Shown one piece after another: positions 21,201-31,389 of a stretch of 64,000 bases of DNA. This DNA comes from Kwoniella dejecticola CBS 10117 (taxonomy: Eukaryota > Basidiomycota > Tremellomycetes > Tremellales > Cryptococcaceae). The position numbers and the translations under genes are program-made. The stretch covers positions 1,178,001-1,242,000 of the forward strand of contig NC_089309.1 in assembly GCF_000512565.2 (NCBI RefSeq). The letters are read 5' to 3'. The notes beneath the pieces are model-generated. The model made no database searches and was not told the DNA's origin. It saw only the letters and a program-made list of their open reading frames with translations. Each line of letters begins with the position of its first letter. Positions within the stretch are counted from its first letter, which is position 1.

Positions 21201-24200
21201 TATGCTGAGAAGCGATAGGAATATGATGGAGCGGATGTTCGAAGACAACGCCATCAACGTGAGTTTCCTGCGATATCCGCCTCTCAGCTCGTTTGAAGAT
21301 TAGAGCTGAATCCTTTCGCCTGTCCAGGTCTTATGCTGTACCTCGACCCTGGCTTGGGGTGTCAACTTGCCTGCTCATGCAGTCATCATCAAAGGGACTC
21401 AAGTTTACGATAGCAATAAGGGTTCTTTTATGGATCTGTCCGTCCTCGATGTATTACAGGTAAGCTAGGTCTTACAGAGCTGCCAAACGAGCACAGATGA
21501 CCAGGTTTTTTTCTAGATCTTTGGTCGAGCCGGTCGTCCGGGGTACGAAACGAGTGGTGTTGGTTATATCTGCACGACCCAAGATAAGCTAGATCATTAT
21601 TTGCATACAATCATGGCTCAGGTAAGTCGCGATCACAAAGCTGTTCTCGATCGATCTATATATTTTCGTGAGCTGATGACCCTTGCGCAATCTAGCATCC
21701 CATTGAATCCAAGTAAGTCACTCATCGAGCTCGAGATTTATTGCCCAGATCAGCTAATCATGATGCTGCAGGTTCATTCCTGGTATGGTTGATTCGCTGA
21801 ATGCCGAAGTAGCCTTGGGTACGATCGCAAATGTCTCCGAAGCAATTCAATGGCTAGGCTACACGTATCTGTTTGGTCAGTGCCAATCCTCATATCCACA
21901 TCCCTGCTCGGATCTTCGCTGACTCCTCCTGTTTTACAGTGCGGATGCGGAAAGAACCTTTCATATATGGTCAGTTCGTCAATACATATCTGTCTCGAGG
22001 TATCAAAGCTGACAAGTCTTGACGTACAGGCATGCCACATGATGTGACGAAAGACGATCCGCAACTAGGCAACAAGCGAAACGAACTCATCTCGCAAGCG
22101 GCTCGACTACTTCAAGCTGCTAAAATGATCCGGTATGACGAGATTGCGAACACCTTCGCTATCTCCGATCTCGGTAGAATAGCTGCGAAGTATTACCTGC
22201 GATATCAAACAATCGAAATATTCAGTAAGTGACTTGTGATTTCTAAAATCATAAGAATTCCGCTTATTCTGGGATCAGATACCAAGTTCAACCCTCGTAT
22301 GAGCAATGCGGATCTGTTCCAGATGCTATGCGAAGCTACCGAGGTCAGTCACTTGGTCTCGTTGACGTGAAGATCGACAACTGATGCGATAGCATAGTTT
22401 GACCAAATTCAATTACGGGAAAACGAGGTGGAGGAGCTGGAAGCCATCAACAAGAGCGACGTCATACCGCTTGAAGTGGCTGTAGGTCATTAATCTCCGT
22501 ATGAGGTACTGCTAAGCTGACTGTTCGTTGCAGGGAGGTGCGACAGACAAGCGAGGCAAAGTTAACATCTTGCTACAAGCTCATGTCTCGAAGATTTACA
22601 TCGAAGACTTCGCTTTGGTGTCGGATGCCGCTTATGTCGCTCAAGTAGGTCTGACTTCATCTGAATCAGACGTCTCAAACGCCCGCTGACCATAATCAAT
22701 ACCCCAGAATGCTGCCCGTATCATTCGAGCTTTACTTGAGATCGCTCTCAGTCGACATTGGGCGAATTGCGCTTACCTCCTAGTGGAATTAAGTAAATGT
22801 ATCGAACAACGGCAATGGGTATATGATCATGGTCTAGCCCAACTGAACGTACTTCAACGAGATACCTTGCACAAGCTGAATCAATACACCACGGACGACA
22901 TGACTATTGCCGACTTCCGAAATATGTCTGCAACCGAGTTGGGCGATTTCATACATATGAACGAGAAGCATGGACAAGCTGTCCTTGACGCCGCCAACAT
23001 GTTCCCTACGGTTGGAATGACATATAAACTCCGGCCGATATCTTACGATCTCCTCCAGATACAGGTGAAGGTCAATCCGGAATTCAAGTGGAATAACAAG
23101 GTATCAGGAGGAAGTGAACCGTTCTATGTCTGGGCTCAAGACGAGGAAGGTCTCAATATCTATCAATGGCGAAGTGTTCGAGTACAACCCACAACATCAG
23201 TGATAGACTTGGGTTTCATCTTACCCTTCAACGATACCCTGCCATCATCGATCAGTATCGTTTCGATCTCCGATAGATGGTTATGGTCTCATGAGCAGAT
23301 CACGATACAGCTCGACGATCTTGTCATGCCTGATCATCCGGCACCTCATACGGAATTACTCGATATCCCCTTCTTGCGACTTTCCGCCTTCAACGACCCT
23401 GCTCTAGAATCCGCTTATAGAGGCAGTATGAATACCCTGAACAGTATACAGAGTCAAGCTTTCTGGACGACTTATAACACGAGTGTGGATACCTTGATCG
23501 CTGCGCCCGTGGGAAGCGGGAAGAGCTTTTTAGGAGAAGCTGCTATATGGTGAGTGACCTCGCCGTTGTTTCAATGTTTTGCGTAAAGCTGATGAAGGAC
23601 GACTCCAGGAATGCTTTACGACATAATAAGGAAGCACTGGTGATAGTAGTGGTACCTCAACATCATGCTGTTCACGAAATCGTTGCCCGACTTCGATCAA
23701 TATGTCCGCGAGGCAAGAACATCGATATCAGCCCGCTTGTCTCGACAGCAGATTTCAACAAGATCTCTTCCCCTAGAGGATTGATAGCGGTCACCACGCC
23801 CTTCGCCTTGCTAAATCACGATAAGCTAGATGAGCTCTGTACTTCGCCCAGACTCGCTCTGTATGTTCTCGAAGATCTTCACCTGCTGGACGAAGTGTAC
23901 GAACTGTGCATCATGAAGATTCTTACCTTTGCGAAATCGTTGCGGACAAGAATAGTGGGGCTCACTTCGTCTTTGGATGATCCTGCGAGTCTCGCTTCTT
24001 GGCTCGGTCTGGACGCAATCCCGTCCATCGACCCAAACACAAACTCAAGTTCTCCCGCATTATTCTCCTTTACTCCTTCCAGCAGACCAAATCCAATCTC
24101 TGTGTCCATCAAGCCCTTCTCGATACCGCACGGTCCGACCTTACTACGCTCGATGATCAAGCCGACATACGACATCCTGAAACAATCAGTCGGCTCAACA

Positions 24201-25454
24201 ATCATATTCGTGCCCTCTCGCAGAGCATGCACGGAAGTATCCAACGATCTGGTCAAGCAGTCTGGAACCGAGATGGACCTCAATGGCTTCCTGACTACTC
24301 CGAGGGATCACGTCGAACCCCTTTTGCTCCAACGCTTGAAAGACAAGGGACTATTCGAGCCCATCTTACATGGAATAGGATACATCCATCCGAATCTGGC
24401 GCCATCAGACTTGAGCTTGGTCCTTGAATTATTTGCTAGTGAAGTGATCAGGTGTTTAGTAGTTGTCAGAGGATTATGCTGGACATTACCCGTCAAAGCC
24501 AATACGGTCGTTGTCATGTCCACGCAATACATCCAATTATTACCCACTTCCAGCACCAGCAAGAAATTCGATAAAGAAGGTAGAGAGATCTTCGAGAGAC
24601 GAATCATCAATTACTCTAATCTGGAATTAGTTAAAATGCAGGGATTCGCTTCGATCAGTGCTTCGCCAATACAGGAAATACAAGGGAGGATGTTCATCAT
24701 GTGTCAAGCGGAACAAGAGGTTCTCATTCAGAAGGTCTTGGTAAATGGATTATTCTTGGAATCGAAGTTGAACAGCTTCTTACAATATCAAGGCCAAAAT
24801 ACCGATACTATCAACTCAAATTCCTCCTTCTTCTCGAGCTCAAGAGGGGATCAAGAGAGATTGATGGGTGTCTTGAGTAAAAAGATACTTCCTCAAAGAC
24901 AAGCGACTCGGTCGACCTCGACTTCGACGTCACCTTCCGCTGCATCACCGTTACAACCTCGTGGATCTGGATTTAAACGAAACATCGATCCAAGGAAGAC
25001 GGATCTAATGGATCTACTGAATTACAGTTACCTCAAAGAGAGAATTACCAAGAATCCGACGTTTTATGAGCTGCTGAATAATCGAGATGCCCAGAACGAG
25101 GGGGTTAGTAGATGGGTGGATAGCTTCTTTGAGAAAGTCGACGGACCAACGAGTATGACCAATGGGAATGGGGATCATAGTAAGAAGGAGAAGAGGGATA
25201 AAGTCAATGGGAAGAAGAAAGAATTGACCGATGGGAATGGAGATAGTGCTGGTCATGTCAATGGAGATGCACATCACACGAACGGCGATTCTCTAAAGGA
25301 AGTTGACGATGAGATGGATTTCGAAGAAGAAGAGACTGAGGAGAAGGACGGTCGGGTGACGGTAATTACGGATGATGTGAATGGCGATGGTGATACGCTA
25401 GTAGGAGAAAAGGATGGTGAGACGTCTGAAAAGCATGGCAAGGAGGTCGAGTAG
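18207..25454 (+). CDS. SLH1: Ski2-like double-cassette helicase SLH1/ASCC3
   Basis: RNA helicase of the ribosome quality-control trigger complex, which splits collided ribosomes; also a DNA-repair cofactor in ASCC3 form. Over 15 exons. After a poorly conserved N-terminus, LPMGTQRHINDTFEEVTVPP leads into cassette 1: Walker A PTGAGKT, KIIYVAPMKALAAE, motif II DEVH (LIIDEVHLL), motif III GLSATLPNY, VFVHARK, STLAWGVNLPAH and QIFGRAGRPGY. The first winged-helix and Sec63 region runs from about 21.7 to 23.3 kb. Cassette 2 has Walker A APVGSGKS (23505-23530), but motif II reads EDLH and motif III TSS. A KNPTFYEL segment is followed directly by a Lys/Glu/Asn-rich acidic tail (25140-25450), so the second Sec63 domain seems absent. 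Length is roughly 1,800-1,900 residues. Final exon 23609-25454. Confidence 0.93.
20071..20084 (+). other. SLH1: 14-nt microexon encoding the SLH1 Walker A core
   Basis: An exon of 14 bases sits between a CTTAG acceptor and a GTGAGT donor. With G from the previous exon and GGTAAAACC from the next (20143 on), it gives A-P-T-G-A-G-K-T. Without it the ATP-binding loop is lost. Confidence 0.9.
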
Positions 25455-25733
25455 AAGTACAGTAGCAGTAGAAATCATTGCACCGCATCGCATATATAGC
25501 GCCATCATGCATATTGCCATGCTTATTGTTCGAAGATCGAAAGACGGTTGTGGGCATGGAAGACGATGCATTTTCTTTTCTTCTCATAGCAAGACGTTGT
25601 CTTTCCTTAATTTACTTTTGAGATCTATCTTCGTCTAGATTACCATATATACTCCAAGTTCTTCTGTAAATACCAATTGATCTCTCCTGCTCCACATATT
25701 CGCTACTTGACTACATCCCTTTGACCAGAAAAA
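25455..25733. other. Convergent intergenic region
   Basis: Short 3'-to-3' gap between SLH1 and the next minus-strand gene. No features were seen. Confidence 0.4.
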
Positions 25734-27623
25734 TCACTTGGACCAAGCGATATTGATAACCTGAGCGGACAGGTCGACAATCGCATCCAGAAACTGCCTG
25801 CTTTGAGTGGTATTGACATCCTGGAATCTCTCATTCAGTGATTCTGTGAGGTCAACAGATGGAAGGTGTCAGTAGTGAAGAAAGCGATACTCACACCGCA
25901 ACTTCGGAATTCTTGTTTGACTCACCCGCAATTCGCTTAATCTGATCCTTCTCATTACACGCAACCCGGAACGTCAAGAGCACGTTTTCCGCCGCTGGTT
26001 TGTTCACCTCCTGACACAGTGTCTGGATCGAGAACTTCAGGAAAGTGCGGAATTCGCTGAACCACGCAGACTGCCTCATATCCTTGGATCCTTTATACGT
26101 TGCGGAATGCTTGTATTCCGCTAAGTGGGCTTGGACAGACTGAATAAAGGATGCCTTGAACAATTTGAGGAGGTCTGAGATGCTTTGAATCGAGAGTCGA
26201 ATTTCGCTCGATGCTGAATCAAGCAATCACGCAGATCAGCCGAGGTTGTGCACTGAGCGAAGGGAATCAAGGTCTTACCCAAATCATCCTTAATTTGACG
26301 TACAATCTCCGAATCATGCCCGTTCCCCTGATTGAAGAAGGCCGATTCGATGGCAGCCAATTTCTCATAATCGGACAGGGAGACTTCGTCCTCCAGATTC
26401 ATTTTATCTTCGGCTGACATAGATCGTTTCCGGAGCGGTCGAATCATTTCCGCCAGCTTATTGAGGCTCTGCACCAAGCCCATAGGGATCGATGCAGCTT
26501 GGATTAGAGCGGGACTTTGGCTGGTCGGATTCCTGTTTTTGTCGGCGCGAGGGTAGTATCGGCCATATCGATCATCCGAGTCATCCCATGTTGGGGCTTT
26601 CTCGAATGGGGTTCCCCTTGAGTCGAGTGAGGCCCAAGAAAGAGAGGATGATGCTCTACCATCTCGACCGATGGCATCGACCTCAGAAGGCGTGACGGAC
26701 GATTGGCGATTGGCGGGAATAAGAGATGAGTCTCTGTCGAGATTGCTCGTCGACGGTGTAGGAGAGGGTGGTAATTCCTCGTCATTGTCAATCTCGATAG
26801 CCTTTCGAGATGGCTATCAGATCGTCTCTTCGTATGTATATCAAGCGTTTGCACTCACTACATCGACCGTTGATCCTCTCTTACGACCGGCTCTCCAAAA
26901 CTCCACCTCCTCGTCGTCCGCTACGTCGGTATCGTTCTCGTGCGCTGTGGACCTCGACGCTCTAGGTGTTCTACTCAAAAAACGTCCCGCTCGAGGCGTG
27001 GACATTTTTTCTTGTCTTCGATCAGATTTGCTAGCTCTTGACGCAGCTAATCTGGCTAAGAAGTCCGCCGAGCTAGCCACCGCCGAAGTACGTGCTCGGG
27101 AGGGTGTCGAGGCGGAACTCCGTCGTCTTGCAGGTGGAGTCTGGAATCTTGATCGACGGACCAAGCTGCCGGTAGAAGGCGGGGTCGGAGGAGCCTGTCA
27201 TTTCATGCCATGTACGGGAGGATCAGCTATCCGGTGTCCTTGTTGAGGTTTTGCGGATCAAGCTTACCATGATGCGTCTAGGTGTCTGAATATGACGTCA
27301 GCGCAACCTCAGCCTTAAGCATCAGCATGATGGTCAGCTCACCGTTGGATGGGCTGGCTCGATGAATTCATGCTTTACTACATGATGCCTCGGAGCTCTC
27401 TTAGCCACCAAATTGGCTCTTGGAGGTGTTGGCGACGGCGACGGCGTCGGAGGTCCTGAGTTTGATCGCTTGATCAATGCATCCGATGAGGTCGTCTGTG
27501 TTGATGGCGGCGCCATGATAGCAAGCCTTGAAGGTGTCTATGGTGTATGGCAAAATTAGCAAAAACCTATCCGAGGGAGAAGACAGACCTTCGGAGCTGT
27601 AACAGGAGACTTACAGATGCCAT
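25734..27623 (-). CDS. Uncharacterised protein, disordered N-terminus and helical C-terminus
   Basis: I do not recognise the family. The start at 27623 (MASTPSRLAI-MAPP) uses a 9-nt first exon and an acceptor at CATAG. The N-terminal half is rich in Ser-Pro and Thr-Pro: PTPSPSPTPPRANLVAKRAP, then LVRRSRFQTPPARRRSSAS, SSADFLARLAASRASKS and an acidic VADDEEVEFW. These are possible cyclin-dependent-kinase sites. The C-terminal half is helical: GLVQSLNKLAEMIRPL, DYEKLAAIESAFFNQG, then SSEIRLSIQSISDLLKLF, SAWFSEFRTFLKFSIQTLCQ, and the end LDAIVDLSAQVINIAWSK before TGA. The exons join in frame (DDL-ASSEI). Composition suggests a chromatin, cytoskeletal or cell-cycle protein, but nothing more specific can be said. 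About 560 residues. Confidence 0.7.
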
Positions 27624-28121
27624 GATGAACAGAGCTGACGAGATGTTATCGTCTTCAATCTGTGATTTTTATCGTGCGAGAGGCCATAGACTTGCTGGAA
27701 GCCTGGAAATGATACGGTTCAGGTCGTTTCCAACTCGCTTGATGTGCGGTGTGCAAGTTAAAGTGATTCCCAAGAAGTGCAGTGGATGGGGTGAAAGAAC
27801 GATTATGTATGGGCATATGATACTCATACCCTTGTCACTCGGCCTTCTTATATCTTTATCGGACCCTAGAAAAATAATGTTGACCCCTTTCCCCTACACG
27901 AGATAGTGCTCGTTTCACCCGGAAGTAAGACAGGCTAATCGACTCTCGATGATCTACCTAAATCAGCCTCAGCTTTTCTCCCTTGAAATTTAGGCATCGC
28001 CTCGAGGCGCAGTCGGTCAGCCGGTCATGATGGGTCGATCAGTGTTTTCAGAAGGTACGATCAAGGGATAGATTGATACATGCGAATAGCTAGACAACGT
28101 ATAGAGGGTATGGAAGGTAGT
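27624..28121. other. Intergenic region between two minus-strand genes
   Basis: 498 bases: the 3' UTR of the SCP2 gene and the promoter of the uncharacterised gene. No repeat or gene was seen. Confidence 0.35.
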
Positions 28122-29178
28122 CTAAAGCTTGGCTTTTGCTCCCTATTGACAGGATAACATCAGCTCATGTATCAAGCAGTGTTGTTTGGCCAGCTTACCT
28201 TCAATACACCGTCGAGCTTTGTCTGCACGTAGAATGTAATCGTCAGCTTCTTCATACAAGTATCCTTTATCGGGCAGCTAACTCACGGCAAGCATGACCT
28301 GTGGGATTCCAACACACATCATCAGCTCGCCAGCCTCGTAAATGCTGTTGAGCAGATGAATGACTCACGTTTCCCTTGACTTTCAAGCCACCAGTCATGA
28401 AAGCTTTTTGAGCGTTCACTTTCCCATCAGCAAGACCGATAAACGTGTCTAGAGAAAATGCAGATCAGTAGGTATTATCTCTCAAGGCTCATGGTCATGC
28501 ATTCTGCGAAGCCACCTACCATCACTGAGGGAGATTGCGACGTCTTTTCAGTCATCATCAGCTCATCGTCCGGTCTGACAACTAAATATCTGATAATCAT
28601 GACGTACCAGGTTTCTTGACGGGTCCTTTGGTGACTTTGCCTTCCTTTTTCAGGTCGATACTAAACGCGTTGAGGGTGTCCATCAGCTGAATCCAAGCCA
28701 TAAGACGTTAGTGGGATAGCTGACAGGCACTCACACCCAGACAGCTTCTTTACCTTCGGCGTTTTTCACGTTGAGCTGGAAGATCCCGTTTGTCTGGGAC
28801 CGGCGGATGCAATCGTAATTAGCCTTGATAGACCTCTCCAGAATGCTTTGGGCACTGGTATGGGAAGCAACCGACGCGAAAAGAGGAGATAGCGTCGGAG
28901 GGACCACTCACCTTCTTGATTTGAGCTTGTTTCTCCTTATCGGGCATCTTGTCAAACACGCCTGCGAGTGCCTATTCAACTTATCCGTGAGCTGTGTTCG
29001 CGCGAAGGACCGGTCCAAAGCCAGCTTACTGAGAGGACATCGCTAGTCTACAGCACACAAGTACAGTCAGCGGTCTTGATAGTTAGCAGCAATTTAAGTA
29101 GCTGCTAGCTGTCGTACGCCGAGACAAGGCGATTAGAGCTGAACATACCTTGAAACCTTCTTCTTTCAAGTCGGACAT
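28122..29178 (-). CDS. SCP2-type sterol carrier protein with peroxisomal PTS1
   Basis: Small lipid-binding domain protein (about 130 residues) of the SCP2/POX18 family, which carries sterols or fatty acyl-CoA in peroxisomes. Spliced order: MSDLKEEGFK, TSDVLS, ALAGVFDKMPDKEKQAQIKK, TNGIFQLNVKNAEGKEAVW, LMDTLNAFSIDLKKEGKV and KGPVKKPD. Then come VAISLSDDTFIGLADGKVNA, QKAFMTGGLKVKGN, VMLA and TKLDGVLKGAKAKL. The QKAFM-x3-LKVKGN signature and the D-V-x-x-x-L-S-D-D strand are diagnostic. The C-terminal A-K-L is a PTS1 variant of SKL. At least nine exons occur in 1.05 kb, two of them only 12 and 18 nt. The start is ATG at 29176-29178. Divergent from the carbonic anhydrase gene. Confidence 0.92.
28287..28298 (-). 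other. 12-nt microexon of the SCP2 gene
   Basis: Encodes V-M-L-A between acceptor CAG (28299-28301) and donor GTGAGT (28281-28286). The protein reads continuously KGN-VMLA-TKL as in other SCP2 proteins only if it is included. Confidence 0.85.
29030..29047 (-). other. 18-nt exon of the SCP2 gene
   Basis: Encodes T-S-D-V-L-S between a TAG acceptor and a GTAAGC donor; phase 0 on both sides, so skipping would be frame-neutral. Confidence 0.75.
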
Positions 29179-29889
29179 TGTGGATCAAGTACTGTCTTCG
29201 GCCGGCACTGGGATGTTGAGATTGGACTAAGGTATTCAAGGGGAGAGGGAGGGGCTGTCAAATGGTGCTGGAGCTCTGATACGGTGGTTGTTGAATATGC
29301 GATAGACCGTGAGGAGTGAAATGGTCAAAAGTAAATGAATCGATTTGTTGTTTCTACATTTCCACACTCGTGAACCGGTGCAAACGTAATCTCACAACCG
29401 GAACCTTTGGGAATTAGCGACGTTCGTAATCAGCTAATTCCTAATCAAGTCTAATCCCAGCTTCCCTTTCCGGTTATAAATTACGCCAAAATAACCGACA
29501 CGTGCACCTCACATTTCTCCTCGATGAGAATAACGGTTACGTACCTGGCTTTGGGATCTGACGTTTTTGTGTTTACTGGAATCCAGTCGCAGGGAGGATT
29601 AAGCTAAATTGGGATAGACGTCATGATGGAGAAACGGTAGGATAGCTGAGGGCTGAAGATGCAGGCTAATTCGTGACTACACCCATTCCATGACATCGCT
29701 CCAGTCAGAAGAGGCGCCTTGCATCTCCATATAAGTCAGATACAAGCGGTGTCACTGCAATCACCGATTCGCTTCAAGTACTTACTACCACTCTTCTACT
29801 TCTAAAATAACTCATTGTGACCCATCGTACTACCGCATCATCGTACAAGCGATCATACCCTCCCTGCGTAATAAAAACACAAACACAAG
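29179..29889. promoter_or_regulatory. Divergent promoter SCP2/carbonic anhydrase
   Basis: 711 bases between start codons, AT-richer than the flanks, with no gene. A CATATAAGT element at 29729-29737 could act as a TATA box for the plus-strand gene, 150 bases before its start. Confidence 0.4.
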
Positions 29890-30972
29890 ATGTCAAGTAT
29901 TTCACCAAACGTCCTTTCCAGCTCGGAAGATAAATGGGTCGCAGACGAGATCCCACAAGCAAATGAAACATACGTTACGAAGCGGGGGGCTAAGTTGAAT
30001 CTTGAGGAAATCGGGCCACAGCCTACTAAGAAGGTATGTGATGCCGATGTCGTCGTTGATGCAAAAAATACGGACGGATTTGTCGGGGACAAGGGGGAGG
30101 ACGAGGTGCAGAGAAGGGGAGGGTGGCATTGGAATTGGCAGTGGCGATGGAAGTAGATCAGATCGCCAAAGAACAGAGAGAAGGGCAATGAGTGGGAATG
30201 AAGATGATGCAGTGGTCAGAAAGTTGTGAGGGGTGAGTAGAGGGGCGCAAGATGTACACGCAGTGAGAGTACAAGGTCCCAGAATTTGTACTAATCTGGC
30301 AAGGTGAATGAGATAGGTAGCTTTGATCTGCTGTATGGACGCTAGGATCGAGTGAGTAAATTGACTATTTGACTACCACATGAATCTGCTCAAGATCAAT
30401 TGCGAGATGATTAATCGGTCTCAACCAGATGGGTCGGTCGAGCTAATATAGTTTTGATTGATTCTGTCATCAGTGCATTCTCCGCCTTCGGTTTCCAAGA
30501 GGGCGAAGCGCACATCATCCGGAATGGCGGTGGGCGAGCGAGCGACTCCATCCGAAGTTTGGTCATCAGTCAACAACAATTAGGTACGAATGAGATCATC
30601 CTCATGCATCATGTAAGTTGAGTTCAGTTGAGTCACATCTCCGAAGCTTGCATGCGCTACAGCTTCAACTCTACTCGACCAATGGATTCCATTCAAGTCA
30701 TTTAAGCTGATGTCGTTTATGACCTGCTCAAGACCGACTGCGGGTTCTTCACTTTCGCGGAGGACGAATTCCGATCCACCCTCAAATCGCGTGGCTTCCC
30801 CGGCCCAGACGTCGATGCGATGTCATTCATGCCTATGTCTTCTAAGGATATCGACGAGAACGTCAAAGCCGATGTAGAGTATCTCAAGGGTCATCCGTTG
30901 ATCAAGAAGGAAAGTAAGGTCAGTGGGTGGGTGCATGATTTGAAGGATGGTGGGATTAGGAGGGTTGTCTAG
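29890..30972 (+). CDS. Small beta-class carbonic anhydrase
   Basis: Zinc enzyme interconverting CO2 and bicarbonate. Exon 1 (29890-30033) is MSSISPNVLSSSEDKWVADE...PQPTKK. A 35-nt exon (30317-30351) gives VALICCMDARID with the first zinc Cys and the Asp-Arg dyad. The next exon gives AFSAFGFQEGEAHIIRNGGG-RASDSIRSLVISQQQLGTNEI. Its last part and the next exon give MHHTDCGFFTF, with the His-x2-Cys zinc ligands. The C-terminus carries a DVEYLKGHPLI and GWVHDLKDGGIRRVV. Short length and the HHTDCG motif resemble the clade D beta-enzymes (mycobacterial Rv1284 type) rather than the longer Can1/Can2 form. All three metal ligands are present. The stop is TAG at 30970-30972. Confidence 0.9.
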
Positions 30973-31389
30973 GAAGGCCGGAGAACCTCAGGATAGGATA
31001 TGATAGGATCGGGAATCTGTTGCGATGTTGGGGATAACAGCGGATCGTCGATGGATCGTACAGAGCTGTAGCGTGATTGTGTGATGAAGCTTCTTGGCGC
31101 AACATATACATTGTACGTGTTGGTGTCATTGTCAGAAGAGAGAACGCATAATACAGAACAACGCCAAGATGATGTCAAAGACAAAGGCAAAGATGAAGAC
31201 GCAGGCTCGATCACCTATCACGCCTGCGCCTGATCTGACCGCCTGTACATCTAACAATACATCGTAAATAATCGTACCTTTATCGCATACGAGAACAAAT
31301 ACAACTTGAAGACTAGACTAAGCTGATGACAAAATATTGGTCTTGCTCATGCAATCTTACACATCTTTCCGCCGCCTAGATTCACAAGT
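30973..31389. other. Convergent intergenic region
   Basis: 417 bases between carbonic anhydrase and NEDD1-like stops. Nothing recognised. Confidence 0.4.

Noticed and set aside
23999..24427. Plus-strand frame of 142 codons inside SLH1
   Set aside because: It is an out-of-frame shadow of the long final exon of SLH1.
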